Of a DNA stretch of 64,000 nucleotides, positions 45,563-55,656 are shown in pieces. The stretch covers positions 496,001-560,000 of the forward strand of contig NZ_AZAJ01000001.1 in assembly GCF_000504205.1 (NCBI RefSeq), given 5' to 3'. Below the pieces are notes generated by a model. It was not told the origin of the DNA. It was given only the letters and a program-made list of their open reading frames with translations, and made no database searches. Both the position numbers and the translations under genes were made by a program. Position 1 is the stretch's first letter. Every line of letters starts with the position of its first letter. The DNA is from Methanolobus tindarius DSM 2278 (GTDB lineage: Archaea; Halobacteriota; Methanosarcinia; Methanosarcinales; Methanosarcinaceae).

Positions 45563-46349
45563 ATTTTTCAGAGATTTCCCATTTTGCACTTAACAGATGG
45601 GAAATTACAGAGGAGAACTCTGCACCATTTGTCCACACTGCAGACAGGTCAGTGTCCCCATCATCATCTTTTAGTATGTCAACAAGCATTTCCGAATCAT
45701 CAATCACAATAACAAAGCTTTTTATTTCCGAACCGGCTTCTTCAATGGAATTCACACGAACTGTGGCCAGAGGAACCAGATTCTGAATCTTCTTTGCTTC
45801 ATCTTCACAGGAACTTATTACCCTTACACTAATGCCTTCTTCACTGGCTTTCCTATTCATGATACCTATAATAGTAGTATAATCCTTTTTGAGGGATGCA
45901 TGGTTTTCTGCAATTGTCCTGAAGGGTTTCGATGAAGCCAGTATAAGAATATCCTTTCTGGCACCTTCCATCATCTGGATTATTTTACAGGTAACATTTC
46001 TTGCACCAGTGATATTCCAGATGTGCTCCTTACTTGTTTCACTTGCAGATTCGCCATAAATTTCATTTAATTTTTCAAAGACAACATCACATTCATCTGC
46101 ATAATCATTCTTCAACTTAAGAAGAGCCTCATTCGGAGGAATACACCTGTAACGCATTGGTTTTGTATTCTGGAATTCTATTATGCCTTTTTTTTCCAGT
46201 TTTTTCAAAGCACCGTAAATTGCTGAATTCGGAACTCCTGAATCATCATGTAATGTTGAAACTGTTGCAGTTTCGTTTCTGATAAGAGCTACGTAAACCT
46301 TTGCTTCATAAGAAGTGAAACCAAGATTCTGAAGAGATGTTACGATCAT
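45552..46349 (-). CDS. TrmB-family transcriptional regulator 2
   Basis: 265 residues. The N-terminal winged helix matches TrmB: LQNLGFTSYEAKVYVALIRNE, VPNSAIYGALKKLEKKGIIEF. The C-terminal 150 residues form the effector/PLD-like domain (DILILASSKPFRTI, VRVISSCEDEAKKI). It sits inside the exporter/surface operon, so it is likely to control its own neighbours. The downstream PGF gene overlaps its stop. The effector is unknown, and a sugar, as in classical TrmB, should not be assumed. Confidence 0.87.
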   Translation of the reverse strand: MIVTSLQNLGFTSYEAKVYVALIRNETATVSTLHDDSGVPNSAIYGALKKLEKKGIIEFQNTKPMRYRCIPPNEALLKLKNDYADECDVVFEKLNEIYGESASETSKEHIWNITGARNVTCKIIQMMEGARKDILILASSKPFRTIAENHASLKKDYTTIIGIMNRKASEEGISVRVISSCEDEAKKIQNLVPLATVRVNSIEEAGSEIKSFVIVIDDSEMLVDILKDDDGDTDLSAVWTNGAEFSSVISHLLSAKWEISEKYAI

Positions 46350-46391
46350 GATTGTTGCCTCTAAAAACTAAAAATAAAAATGAGAAGAAGA

Positions 46392-47501
46392 TCAGTTATC
46401 TTCTTCTTTTTTTCCGAGGAATTTCTTAGCGCCAATTGCAGCTACAACTACAACGATAAGCACTACAACAATACCCACGTATGCCCCTGAGCCTGAGTCT
46501 GACGAACCTGCCGGCAGAACCTCTGTTGTTATCTTCACAGTATCAGATGTCTGGCTGTGTCCATCCATATCCTCGTATTTTATCTCACTGTTAATTGCGT
46601 AGTTCTTTGCAACACCGGTTTCATCCACTGCAAGTTTGAAAACTGCTTCTGCAGACTCCCCGGGTTCAAGTGAACCAATGAAAGACTGGTCATCGGTTGT
46701 GCTGAAAGGATCATCTGAACTAATCCTTACAGTCGCATCTTTTACAGCCTCTTCACCAGTGTTCTTATAAGTAACACGGATTATGCCTTCTTCTCCAAGG
46801 ACAAGTTCACCGGTTACATTTGTGACTTCAAAGTCAGCTTCTTCATCAACAATAACACTGACCTGGTCCATCTGCTGGCCTACTGCATACCAGAGACCGA
46901 CTTCCATATTTGTGATGCCAAGGTCTGTTTCGTTGTCACCGTTGATCTGAACATTTTCCTGGTAACCATAGTAGAGAGTCAGGTTTAGCGGATATTCACC
47001 GGCAGGTGCATTGTTTGACACTTCAATGTTGAACTCCAGCGGATCGGATGTCTGTTCACCGGATGCAAGAGTTCCTGCTTCCTGCGCACCAGACTTTACC
47101 CTGATATTCGGATCATCAGAAGTAAGGATTGCAACAATACCGATTGCTGTGGTCCTCTGGGCCTCGTATCCCATTTCAGTTTGCTGGATCTTCTGGTCAA
47201 GCTCTGATACAGGATCGTCATCCTCTTCGGACTTAAAACCGGTGATAACACCTTTGTTCATAAGGTTGACCTTAAGGGTAACCTCGTCACCTCTTGAGTA
47301 TTCATTATCTCCTACAAGGGTGGCAGATACATCCGGACCACCGTAAACTGTGTAATAGTTTTCATCAAAATTGAAGAAATCAGGAAGTTCCAGGTCCATC
47401 GTGGACATGGTGTCAGCGCTCACTGGTAATACAAAGAGCAGGCTGAGGATCAATGATACTGAAACCACCATTTTAAAGTTAATATTTTTAATCATAAGCA
47501 T
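46392..47501 (-). CDS. COG1361-type membrane-anchored surface protein A
   Basis: 369 residues. It has an N-terminal signal (SVSLILSLLFVLPVSADT), then about 290 extracellular residues with two CARDB/NEW3-like beta modules (ADFEVTNVTGELVLGEEGIIR, GSLEPGESAEAVFKLAVDETG). One C-terminal helix (GAYVGIVVVLIVVVVAAIGA) and a basic/acidic cytoplasmic stub KKFLGKKEEDN follow. It is a clear paralogue of protein B, 5 nt upstream in the operon. Paired with an RND exporter, it may act as an external adaptor; that is inference. Confidence 0.85.
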   Translation of the reverse strand: MLMIKNINFKMVVSVSLILSLLFVLPVSADTMSTMDLELPDFFNFDENYYTVYGGPDVSATLVGDNEYSRGDEVTLKVNLMNKGVITGFKSEEDDDPVSELDQKIQQTEMGYEAQRTTAIGIVAILTSDDPNIRVKSGAQEAGTLASGEQTSDPLEFNIEVSNNAPAGEYPLNLTLYYGYQENVQINGDNETDLGITNMEVGLWYAVGQQMDQVSVIVDEEADFEVTNVTGELVLGEEGIIRVTYKNTGEEAVKDATVRISSDDPFSTTDDQSFIGSLEPGESAEAVFKLAVDETGVAKNYAINSEIKYEDMDGHSQTSDTVKITTEVLPAGSSDSGSGAYVGIVVVLIVVVVAAIGAKKFLGKKEEDN

Positions 47502-47506
47502 CCCTC

Positions 47507-48613
47507 TTAATCGTCATTAGACACGTTTTTCCTTTTATTTTTAACAACCAATACTATTATTATTACAAAAATACCAGCAAGAGCTAATCCAGTTACATTG
47601 ATTTCTCCATCTGGTTCCTCCAGTGGCAAAGTTACCGTCATACCTGTGAAGAAAGCATCCTCACCATCTTCATCGATATATTTGATCTCACTGTCAACAC
47701 CATAATTCTTTACAAGCGTACCAACATCAGAGCTTATTGTAAAAGTAGCAGTCCTGCTTTCACCAGGTTCCATAGTTCCAAGAGTCCTGGTTGAGCGTTC
47801 AGCACTCAAAGGCTTCATTGCGACTATTCTTGCAATGGCATCTTCAGCAGTGAGCTCACCGGTATTGGTGTATGTAACATTTACAGCACCTGTACCACCT
47901 GATACAAGAGTTCCTGTGACATTTGTTATCTCGAATTTTGCCTCCGGTTTAACAATAATAGGAATCTGAAGGGTTGTTTCCACATTAGTGTAAATACTTG
48001 TATGATCAAGATCAGGCTCACCAAGTATTATTGATTCACCTGCTGTCATCCTGACATCACTCTGATACTCATAGTTCAGAGGCAATTCAAGTATGTAGAC
48101 ACCTGCGGGAATGTCCTCTGAAAGAGTAATGGTGAATTCCATCGGATCATCAGGCAAGACTCCGGGATATAGTTCCTCCAGAGTGTGACTGTTTGTTTCA
48201 GAATCCACATCTATCATACCAGTAGGAGAGACAAGACTTGCCTTGATACCGTATGCAGTTGTTCTCATGGTTTCATACTGCAATTCATCAAGTGAAAGCT
48301 CATGTAATGTTTCTGAAGTACCTACACCCTTGTCTGCCTTGAAACCATAGATTACACCACGGTTTGCAAGAATAACTTCGATGGTTGCGGTTTCTCCTCG
48401 TTCGAATTCTGTGTCACCAAGTACGGAAGCTGAAATTGCAGGCTCACCGTACGAGTTATAGAAATTATTCGTATATTCATAAGTAGGAGGCAGGTATTCT
48501 TTTGCGGTTACAGAAGGTACTGCAGCTACAAAAGCAATGGAAAGCAGAATACATACCACCATAAGAATAGTATATTTTTTAAAACCACTTATATTACTAT
48601 ATCTCACATTCAT
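47507..48613 (-). CDS. COG1361-type membrane-anchored surface protein B
   Basis: 368 residues and the same plan as protein A: signal (YTILMVVCILLSIAFVAAVPSVTA), an N-terminal module opening NFYNSYGEPAISASVLGD, a second module AKFEITNVTGTLVSGGTGAVN, and a C-terminal helix LALAGIFVIIIVLVV before KNKRKN. Its ATG overlaps the exporter stop (ATGA), so exporter and protein B are translationally coupled. Both proteins probably project outside the cell beside the exporter. Confidence 0.85.
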   Translation of the reverse strand: MNVRYSNISGFKKYTILMVVCILLSIAFVAAVPSVTAKEYLPPTYEYTNNFYNSYGEPAISASVLGDTEFERGETATIEVILANRGVIYGFKADKGVGTSETLHELSLDELQYETMRTTAYGIKASLVSPTGMIDVDSETNSHTLEELYPGVLPDDPMEFTITLSEDIPAGVYILELPLNYEYQSDVRMTAGESIILGEPDLDHTSIYTNVETTLQIPIIVKPEAKFEITNVTGTLVSGGTGAVNVTYTNTGELTAEDAIARIVAMKPLSAERSTRTLGTMEPGESRTATFTISSDVGTLVKNYGVDSEIKYIDEDGEDAFFTGMTVTLPLEEPDGEINVTGLALAGIFVIIIVLVVKNKRKNVSNDD

Positions 48614-50988
48614 TGGGTAATTGCCTCCTGAATGCTTTTTAAAATATTACTTCCACCTGAACCGGACCTGTTGTGCGTTTCGTGGAAGTGTCTCCTTTTT
48701 TCTCTGTATTTATCCAGTGTAACTATTATTGGAGGGAAGATAACAAATGTTGCAAATAATGCAAGTATTACATCCATTACCGTGATTACCCCGAAGTTAC
48801 TGGTAATCGAAAATGGAGAAGCTATAAGAGCAGAGAAACCAAAAACAGTGGTTGCACCGGATGTGACAATAGCCTTTCCGATCTTAACACTTGCTTCCTG
48901 CATTGCCTCTTCAGGATCTGCACCTTTCTCTCGTTCTTCAAAATAACGCTCCATCATCAGGATTGCATACTCTGAACCAACACCAAGGATCAATGCTCCA
49001 AGTGTTGCAGTCATTGGAGTATATTCCATTCCTGTATAGTACATGAGTCCGCCAGACCATCCTACGACCACAACCATGGTCAGAACAGGTGTAAGTGCCT
49101 TGAGAATGTCCCTGTAAATTACCAGCAGACCTGCAAATACAAGTGCAATACCAAGCATTGTCATAAAGACCCTACCTGAAGTCAGAGCGGATATTACCTC
49201 TACATAAACCATTGAGTGTCCGGTAATTGTTACATGCACACCAGGTGGTGGAGCCATCCATTGAAGATCCTCTTCTACAACATTTGAAAGAGCTTCTATA
49301 CCTTCAAGACCAAGCTCACTCATAGCATTACCAATGTTCAGGTTCAGCATGATTATTGAATTTCCGTTGATGTAAGCGTCTTTCTGAGTATCAGAAAGCT
49401 GATCGTATATTGCCCGCACTTCCTCTGAACTATCAGGAATTTCACCGGAATTGGCAGCTTTTACAAGGTCAACAATACTCGAAGAATCCTGTATATGACT
49501 TCTGCCATCAACCTCATGTTCGGAGAAATCATCGATCCATTCAAGTAGTTCCGGGTCAGCGTTGTCATCTGTTTTTATGATAAGATTTAGCTGGTCATCT
49601 CCTCCGAGGATCTCACCCATGTGTTGCAGCTCAAGAAGAGCAGGCATGTCCTGTGGAACAAAGGTTTCAGTATCTGTCTGGATACCCACAAGATTATCTG
49701 CGTAAAGACCACCCAAACACAAGAGACCTGCAATAGATAAGATTAGAAGTGGATTTCTCATTGAAAATGTCGAAATTCCCTTCAGGGCCTTTTCAAGGAA
49801 GTCAGGCTCATGCTCTTCATCAATAATTATATGAGTTTCATGCTGAGAAGATTTCTTTTTCAAACCAAGCTTGCCAAGTATATTCCATTTAGAGATCTTA
49901 TCGAATCCATAGAGAATGGTAACTCCCAGGAAAAGCGAGGAAATAAAACACATTGCTATTCCTATCATCAGAAGCTTTCCAAAATCCTGGATCATTGGAA
50001 CTGATGATGTGAACAATGAGAAGAATCCAAGAGCTGTGATAATAAGTGCTATCAATACTGCAGGACCTGTATGCTTGATAGTATCGATTACAGCTTCCTC
50101 ATCAGTTTCCCCACGTGCAAGCTCTTCTTCGATCCTGTTATGGAACTGAATAGCATAATCAATACCAAGTCCGATTAGAACAGGGAATGCTGACATTGAT
50201 ACCATTGACATTGGGATATCAAGGAAACCCATTGCACCGAATGTGAATATTATACCTACCAGCACTATTGGCAGAGGAAGTAGTCTCCATCTTACGTGTT
50301 TGAATACCAGGTATAGTACTACAACCATAAGAAGGACGGACAGTGAAAGAAGTATGCCCATACTTGTGTTCATTTCTTCATTCATGGCAATACTAAAAGC
50401 AGGATCTCCTGTTACAATTATGTTGTAATCAGCAGGGAAATTTGCAAGTTCTATGGAAGTTTCGGTTTCCCTGAGAATTTCTTCCTTGGTAGTATCCGAT
50501 GAAGTACCTTCCAGGACAACAGACATTACGGCATGCGTGTCATCCGGCATAAGTGCACTGGGCATGGAGCTATCAATAATCCCGTCAATTGTTTGTGAAT
50601 CGTCAGGAATTGTACTTCTGCCGGTCATCTGATAATTAACTTCTTTTATAATAGTTGAGGGCGAAGTTACTTCCACCACACCTGGTATGTTCTGGACGGA
50701 AATATAAGCCCTGTCGAGAGCTTTTAAAAGCTCCGGTTCCGTAACATCACTGCCTTCAACCATTACAACAATGGACTCAGTTCCAAAAAGATTCAGGTAA
50801 AGGTGATCATAGTCCTGATAAAGCTTTGAGCTTTTCTCGACAAATGTATCAGTGCCTGAAGCCATTCCGATTAACTGAGCACCCTGAAAAGAGATAATTA
50901 TCAGAAGCAGTGCTATCATTATGATTGGAACGGTATTGTTCTCTACGAAAACACCTAGCTTTTGAAAGATGTTTTTTATGATAAACAC
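48610..50988 (-). CDS. RND-superfamily (MMPL/HpnN-like) exporter
   Basis: 792 residues with the two-fold RND plan: helix 1 near residue 25 (PIIMIALLLIIISFQGAQL), a large external loop, a block of five helices (near 230-375), the repeat helix near 415 and a second block (near 620-770). Motifs include FPVLIGLGIDYAIQFHNRIEEE and LGALILGVGSEYAILMMERYFEE, with proton-relay acidic residues. Substrates may be lipids or hydrophobic compounds, unknown here. The GTG at 50988 overlaps its own SD; AGGAG lies 8 nt before an ATA codon at 50979, a possible rare start. First gene of a six-gene operon. Confidence 0.9.
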   Translation of the reverse strand: MFIIKNIFQKLGVFVENNTVPIIMIALLLIIISFQGAQLIGMASGTDTFVEKSSKLYQDYDHLYLNLFGTESIVVMVEGSDVTEPELLKALDRAYISVQNIPGVVEVTSPSTIIKEVNYQMTGRSTIPDDSQTIDGIIDSSMPSALMPDDTHAVMSVVLEGTSSDTTKEEILRETETSIELANFPADYNIIVTGDPAFSIAMNEEMNTSMGILLSLSVLLMVVVLYLVFKHVRWRLLPLPIVLVGIIFTFGAMGFLDIPMSMVSMSAFPVLIGLGIDYAIQFHNRIEEELARGETDEEAVIDTIKHTGPAVLIALIITALGFFSLFTSSVPMIQDFGKLLMIGIAMCFISSLFLGVTILYGFDKISKWNILGKLGLKKKSSQHETHIIIDEEHEPDFLEKALKGISTFSMRNPLLILSIAGLLCLGGLYADNLVGIQTDTETFVPQDMPALLELQHMGEILGGDDQLNLIIKTDDNADPELLEWIDDFSEHEVDGRSHIQDSSSIVDLVKAANSGEIPDSSEEVRAIYDQLSDTQKDAYINGNSIIMLNLNIGNAMSELGLEGIEALSNVVEEDLQWMAPPPGVHVTITGHSMVYVEVISALTSGRVFMTMLGIALVFAGLLVIYRDILKALTPVLTMVVVVGWSGGLMYYTGMEYTPMTATLGALILGVGSEYAILMMERYFEEREKGADPEEAMQEASVKIGKAIVTSGATTVFGFSALIASPFSITSNFGVITVMDVILALFATFVIFPPIIVTLDKYREKRRHFHETHNRSGSGGSNILKSIQEAITQ

Positions 50989-51510
50989 TCCTTGTGATTT
51001 ATTATTATTACTAAAAAACTCTATACGAGTTGTTTTAACATGACAGTAAATAACCTGTTTTATATATAAGGGTTTTACCCTTTAATAAACTAGTGAAAAG
51101 TGTATTTAGAATGAAATATCCGTAACAGCATATCAATTAGCCTATTTTTTGAAATTGTTAAAACAGGGTTGAGACATCCTGTGAAGGATGCCTCGTTGGG
51201 GGTTGGATAGGGTGGTACTAACATACACGCATAGCGTGATGTTGATGGTACACAAAATTAGTACAGCATTATTAGTAAATAAACCTTGCGATAAATAGAC
51301 AGAATAGTTTTTTTACATACAATGTTAGAACATCAAAGAGCATATTTGAGCAATAGAAACTTAACTTCAATATTTAACGCAATGAGATTTGAGAACAAGC
51401 GAACCTTCAATTGGAGGAATAAGTTAGAACTTGGTTTGTTGTATATACAGGTGAATATATAAGAGTTTCACTCTCAAAAAAACAAGAAAAGAGTTGCATT
51501 GAAAGAATAT
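50989..51510. other. Gene-free stretch with promoter and structured element
   Basis: 522 nt. A minus-strand promoter of the exporter operon lies at 51058-51068 (TTATATATAA). The start site is expected near 51036, and the inverted repeat AACTC-TATAC-GAGTT (51017-51031) lies right behind it. G/C-richer sequence at 51160-51251 forms hairpins. The remainder is AT-rich and holds nothing I can name. Confidence 0.5.
51160..51251 (+). ncRNA. Candidate structured RNA
   Basis: Stem CATCC/GGATG (51175-51179 with 51186-51190) is followed by GGGGGTTGGATAGGGTGGTAC. A long hairpin spans 51215-51251: GTAC and AACAT on the left pair with ATGTT and GTAC on the right, and inner arms CACGC/GCGTG enclose ATA. 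The surroundings are AT-rich, so a G/C island with nested stems stands out. Strand and transcription are not known; no family was recognised. Confidence 0.35.
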
Positions 51511-51714
51511 TTAATCTACATTATTGTTAAATAAGCCGGAAGAAGGTTTAAAGTGCTTATTTGAATGGTTATCTGCCATTAATGAGTTCAGATCAATCTT
51601 ATTATCCTGAATCCAGTTATTATCAAGACATTTAACAGAAATCTCTTCAATATGGTCTTTTAAGATATCAACTGAAGATTCTGTTTTGGCTGCTATATCC
51701 GATTTTTGTTTCAT
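51511..51714 (-). CDS. Small hypothetical protein
   Basis: 67 residues, acidic, with no signal or membrane helix, starting MKQKSDIAAKTESSVDILKD. GGTG lies 7 nt before the ATG, and the frame is not a shadow of another gene. No family is recognised and the Asn/Ser-rich end looks disordered. It may be a real small gene or chance; I cannot decide from the sequence. Confidence 0.35.
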   Translation of the reverse strand: MKQKSDIAAKTESSVDILKDHIEEISVKCLDNNWIQDNKIDLNSLMADNHSNKHFKPSSGLFNNNVD

Positions 51715-51824
51715 TGTGAAACACCATTATTAAATTAATCGATGCTGCAGATACTTGTCTATGTATCGTCGAGTATGACTACGTTGTGAAATGATATAAA
51801 TCTTACCAGTAAAAACATCTTTAT

Positions 51825-51858
51825 AGTTGTTTTAATAAAGAACTATATAGATATATAG
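51825..51858 (+). promoter_or_regulatory. Promoter and possible operator of TrmB-type regulator 1
   Basis: TATAGTT (51822-51828) and AACTATA (51841-51847) form an inverted repeat with a 12-nt spacer, running into a TATATAGATATATAG TATA region (51844-51858). Within it AGTTGTTTTAA (51825-51835) also occurs at 51028-51038 beside the exporter promoter. Shared words at both promoters suggest one regulator for both. Confidence 0.4.
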
Positions 51859-51889
51859 AGTTCAAATAGGGAAAATAAAACGTGATAAC

Positions 51890-52744
51890 ATGGACCACGA
51901 AGGATCATTAAGAGACCTGGGGCTTACAAAATATGAAGCCTCAGCATACTCAACTTTGCTAAAAGAAGGAGTAACAGGCGCACAGGAGCTGTCACGCAAA
52001 TCAGACATACCCGTTGGGAAGATATATGAAGTCCTTTCAAATCTGAATAATATGGGACTTGTTGAGTTCCAGAGATCAAGACCACGAAAATACAGAGCTG
52101 TCAAACCTTCCATTGCCCTGAACAATCTGTACACAAAAAAAGAAGAAGAAACAAAGAATGAACTTGAGAATTTCAAACTGAAAGTCTCAGAACTTGAATC
52201 CAAATTCTCAGACATAGCACAGCCAGATCACACTGAAGTTCAGTTCTGGGCCACCTCCATAGGTGAAGATGATATTATAAAGAATATTAAGAATATGCTT
52301 GATGAAGTTGAAACTGAGATTTTGCATGTCAAACCGGCAAAAATGTCAAATTTAATTCGCAATGAAAAACATATTGACCCTAACAAATTTATGCCTACTG
52401 TAATTGATGAGTTTGTGAAGGCTGCAAAAAAAGGTATCAAAATCAAAATAATCTTTCCGGAAGATGTGCTTGATTATTTAATTAAAGACAGGTTTGCACA
52501 CATAAAAGATCCGCATGACAGGGAAACAATTAGAAATAACATCGATGCAAAGGCCCTGGACTGTGATTATGACTTCAGGTTAATCGATGAATATATTACA
52601 CATATACCAATTCCTGACCCTTCAAATCCGGACTTACTTTTTGGCGAGCTAAAAGTATATGATAAAGAATATGCGGCAAAGCTGAAAGATAAATTTGAAG
52701 AGCTATGGAGAAAAGGAAAAAAAATGGGTTCAACTTTTGATTAG
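51890..52744 (+). CDS. TrmB-family transcriptional regulator 1
   Basis: 284 residues. The winged helix SLRDLGLTKYEASAYSTLLKEG and DIPVGKIYEVLSNLNNMGLVEFQ is TrmB-like. A coiled segment (EEETKNELENFKLKVSELESKF) links to a C-terminal effector domain (about 125-284: KAAKKGIKIKIIFPEDVL). It is transcribed divergently from the exporter operon across the 900-nt intergenic region, so exporter control is the obvious hypothesis. Its promoter carries an inverted repeat, fitting autoregulation. Confidence 0.88.
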   Translation: MDHEGSLRDLGLTKYEASAYSTLLKEGVTGAQELSRKSDIPVGKIYEVLSNLNNMGLVEFQRSRPRKYRAVKPSIALNNLYTKKEEETKNELENFKLKVSELESKFSDIAQPDHTEVQFWATSIGEDDIIKNIKNMLDEVETEILHVKPAKMSNLIRNEKHIDPNKFMPTVIDEFVKAAKKGIKIKIIFPEDVLDYLIKDRFAHIKDPHDRETIRNNIDAKALDCDYDFRLIDEYITHIPIPDPSNPDLLFGELKVYDKEYAAKLKDKFEELWRKGKKMGSTFD

Positions 52745-52855
52745 TGAAATACCGAAAGTATAATGAATCCCATAATAAGTTCAATTTCGAAAAATGAAAA
52801 TAGTCGGTTGCTTAATGCAACCGGAACATAGTTTTAAAGATTGGTTCCTATTATC

Positions 52856-55471
52856 TCATTCTGCAGACCTGACATCCACAGTAAGTTCTGCACCATTGCT
52901 GTCAACAACCACTGTTGAGCCTTCCGGCACCTCACCTGCAACGATGAGCTTAGCAATCCTTGTCTCAACCTCATTCTGAATAACCCTCTTAAGCGGTCTT
53001 GCACCAAATGTTTCGCTGTATCCTGCCTTTGAGAGATATGCCTTTGCAGCATCCGTAAGTTCAAGACTGATGCGCTTGTCCTTAAGCCTCTCTACAAGAT
53101 CGGCTGCCTTGATGTCAACGATCTTTACAAGCTCTTCCGGCTTGAGTGCATGGAAGAGAGCAATTTCATCAACACGATTGAGGAACTCCGGCCTGAAATA
53201 CTTTCCAAGCTCTGTCATTGCACGCATCTGCAGTATATTGTAATCCACATCCTGCGCGTCCTCATCGGACTTCAGGACTTCTGTAAGATCACCTGCAAAG
53301 ATGTTAGATGTCATGATTATCAGCGTGTTCTTGAAATCCACGGTCCTGCCCTTGGAATCTGTCAGACGACCGTCATCAAGGATCTGCAGCATGACGTTGA
53401 ACACATCCGGATGTGCCTTTTCAATCTCATCGAAGAGCACAACGGAATATGGCCTTCTGCGTACAGCCTCTGTGAGCTGGCCACCTTCATCGTGTCCCAC
53501 ATAACCAGGCGGTGCACCGATCATCCTTGCAACTGTGTGCTTTTCCATGTACTCGGACATGTCAATACGCACCATGTTGTTCTCATCGTCGAACAACTCT
53601 GCTGCAAGAGCCTTTACAAGCTCGGTCTTACCAACACCGGTTGGACCAAGGAATATGAAACTTCCAATTGGACGTCTCGGGTCCTTGATACCTGCATAGT
53701 TACGTATCACTGCATCAGCAACAGCCCTGACAGCTTCACTCTGGCCAATGATGCGGTTGTGAAGGTTGTCCTCAAAGTGCACAAGCTTCTCACGCTGGCC
53801 CTCCATAAGCTTTGTCACAGGGATATGAGTCCACTGGCTGACAACATCGGCAATATCCTCTTCACCGACCTCCTCATTCAGGAGCATCTCACCCTGCATT
53901 TCCTGAAGTAGCTTTTCCTCTTCAGCATACTGGTGCTGCAATGGGATGAGTGTTCCGTACTTCAGCCTGGAAGCAAGTTCAAGGTTGTTATCGTTCTCAG
54001 CAAGTTCCAACTGGACCTTTGTGTCCTCTATCTCCTGCTTCAGTGAACCGAGCTTTGAAATGGCTTCCTTCTCACGGTCCCATCTTGCTCTCATTGCATC
54101 TGATTCAGCCCTGATGTCTGCAAGTTCCTTCTCAAGGATTTCCAGACGGTCCTTTGAAGCTGCATCCTTTTCCTTCTTCAGTGCTTCTCGCTCAATTTCA
54201 AGCTGCATTATCTTACGGTCTGCTTCATCGAGTTCTGCTGGCTTACTGTCAATTGCAGTTCTCTTCTTTGCAGCAGCTTCATCCACAAGGTCGATAGCCT
54301 TGTCAGGCAGGAACCTGTCTGCAATGTAGCGATTACTCATAATGGCAGCAGCCACAAGTGCGGAGTCCTTAAGACGTACACCGTGGTGCACCTCATACTT
54401 CTCCTTCAATCCACGGAGGATAGATATAGTATCCTCTACCGTTGGCTCCTCTACGAATACTGGCAGGAACCTGCGTTCAAGTGCTGCATCCTTTTCGATG
54501 TACTTGCGGTATTCATCTACTGTTGTAGCACCGATACAATGCAGTTCACCACGTGCAAGCATTGGCTTGAGGAGGTTTCCTGCATCCATTGCACCTTCAG
54601 TTGCACCTGCACCTACGATTGTGTGAATTTCATCGATAAAGAGAATGATCTGGCCTTCGGAATCTGCTACTTCCTTTAGCACTGCCTTGAGCCTTTCCTC
54701 GAACTCACCACGGAACTTGGCACCGGCTATCAATGCACCCATATCAAGGGCAATGATACGCTTGTCCTTCATGGCATCAGGAACGTCCTTCTTGGCAATA
54801 CGCTGTGCAAGCCCCTCTACAATTGCAGTCTTACCCACTCCAGCTTCACCAATGAGTACAGGATTGTTCTTTCTGCGGCGGGAAAGGATCTCAACTGAAT
54901 GCCTGATCTCCTGATCTCTTCCAATAACCGGGTCAAGCTTACCCTGTGATGCAAGTTCTGTGAAATCAATTCCGTACTTCTTCAGTGGTTCCATTGTGTC
55001 TTCCGGATTTTCTGAGGTAATTCTTCTATTCCCCCTTACCTGCTTTATTGCTTCAAGGATTCTGGCACGTGTTACGCCTTCGCTTGCAAGTATCTTGCCA
55101 CACTGACTGTCCTTTTCTTCCACCATGGCAAGCAGGAGATGCTCGACACTCACGTATTCATCTTTCATCTTGCCTGCTTCCTGTGAAGCTGCATCAAGGA
55201 CACGCCTCATGGTCTGGGTCATGTAGACCTGATCCCCTCCCGGACCTGAGACCTGTGGCAGGTTTGCAAGCTGGGCTTCAACTTTTTCCTTTACGCGGTC
55301 TACCGGTACTTCCATATTCTGAAGTAAGGTTGTTACCAGTCCTCCACTCTGCTCCAGCAGTGCAAGCAACATGTGCTCGCAGTCTATCTGCTGGTTTCTG
55401 TATCTTGCAGCAATTGTACTTGAGCCCTGGATTGCTTCCTGGGCTTTTTGTGTGAAACGGTTAAGATCCAT
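52856..55471 (-). CDS. clpB: ClpB/Hsp104-type disaggregase
   Basis: 871 residues from ATG 55471 ([16 protein letters not shown]), with GGGGAG about 10 nt upstream; an upstream in-frame ATG would add 11 residues without family support. There are two N-terminal Clp repeats (about 5-150). NBD1 has GEAGVGKT near 205, the coiled M-domain spans about 400-525, and NBD2 has GPTGVGKTE near 605. [18 protein letters not shown] and [13 protein letters not shown] lie near the end. It rescues aggregates with Hsp70 and is a bacterial-type protein, so lateral origin is likely. It is downstream of hsp20, with its own promoter (AAAAGATTTAA at 55526-55536). Confidence 0.96.
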   Translation of the reverse strand: MDLNRFTQKAQEAIQGSSTIAARYRNQQIDCEHMLLALLEQSGGLVTTLLQNMEVPVDRVKEKVEAQLANLPQVSGPGGDQVYMTQTMRRVLDAASQEAGKMKDEYVSVEHLLLAMVEEKDSQCGKILASEGVTRARILEAIKQVRGNRRITSENPEDTMEPLKKYGIDFTELASQGKLDPVIGRDQEIRHSVEILSRRRKNNPVLIGEAGVGKTAIVEGLAQRIAKKDVPDAMKDKRIIALDMGALIAGAKFRGEFEERLKAVLKEVADSEGQIILFIDEIHTIVGAGATEGAMDAGNLLKPMLARGELHCIGATTVDEYRKYIEKDAALERRFLPVFVEEPTVEDTISILRGLKEKYEVHHGVRLKDSALVAAAIMSNRYIADRFLPDKAIDLVDEAAAKKRTAIDSKPAELDEADRKIMQLEIEREALKKEKDAASKDRLEILEKELADIRAESDAMRARWDREKEAISKLGSLKQEIEDTKVQLELAENDNNLELASRLKYGTLIPLQHQYAEEEKLLQEMQGEMLLNEEVGEEDIADVVSQWTHIPVTKLMEGQREKLVHFEDNLHNRIIGQSEAVRAVADAVIRNYAGIKDPRRPIGSFIFLGPTGVGKTELVKALAAELFDDENNMVRIDMSEYMEKHTVARMIGAPPGYVGHDEGGQLTEAVRRRPYSVVLFDEIEKAHPDVFNVMLQILDDGRLTDSKGRTVDFKNTLIIMTSNIFAGDLTEVLKSDEDAQDVDYNILQMRAMTELGKYFRPEFLNRVDEIALFHALKPEELVKIVDIKAADLVERLKDKRISLELTDAAKAYLSKAGYSETFGARPLKRVIQNEVETRIAKLIVAGEVPEGSTVVVDSNGAELTVDVRSAE

Positions 55472-55656
55472 AATTATAAACTCCCCGGGATTGACATTTC
55501 CCATTTTTATTTTTGAATGTTTAACTTAAATCTTTTTTGATACCTGACACGTTTTTGAGGGTCATGTCCAACCCGGAATGAGTAAAATAAAACACCTGAT
55601 AGCAAGTGGCCATAGCCAGAGCTATACAGGATTTGTTACTCGTGTATGGACCCCAT

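Noticed and set aside
53150-53911. 253-residue frame antisense to clpB
   Set aside because: No family features and no ribosome-binding site; clpB on the other strand is unambiguous.
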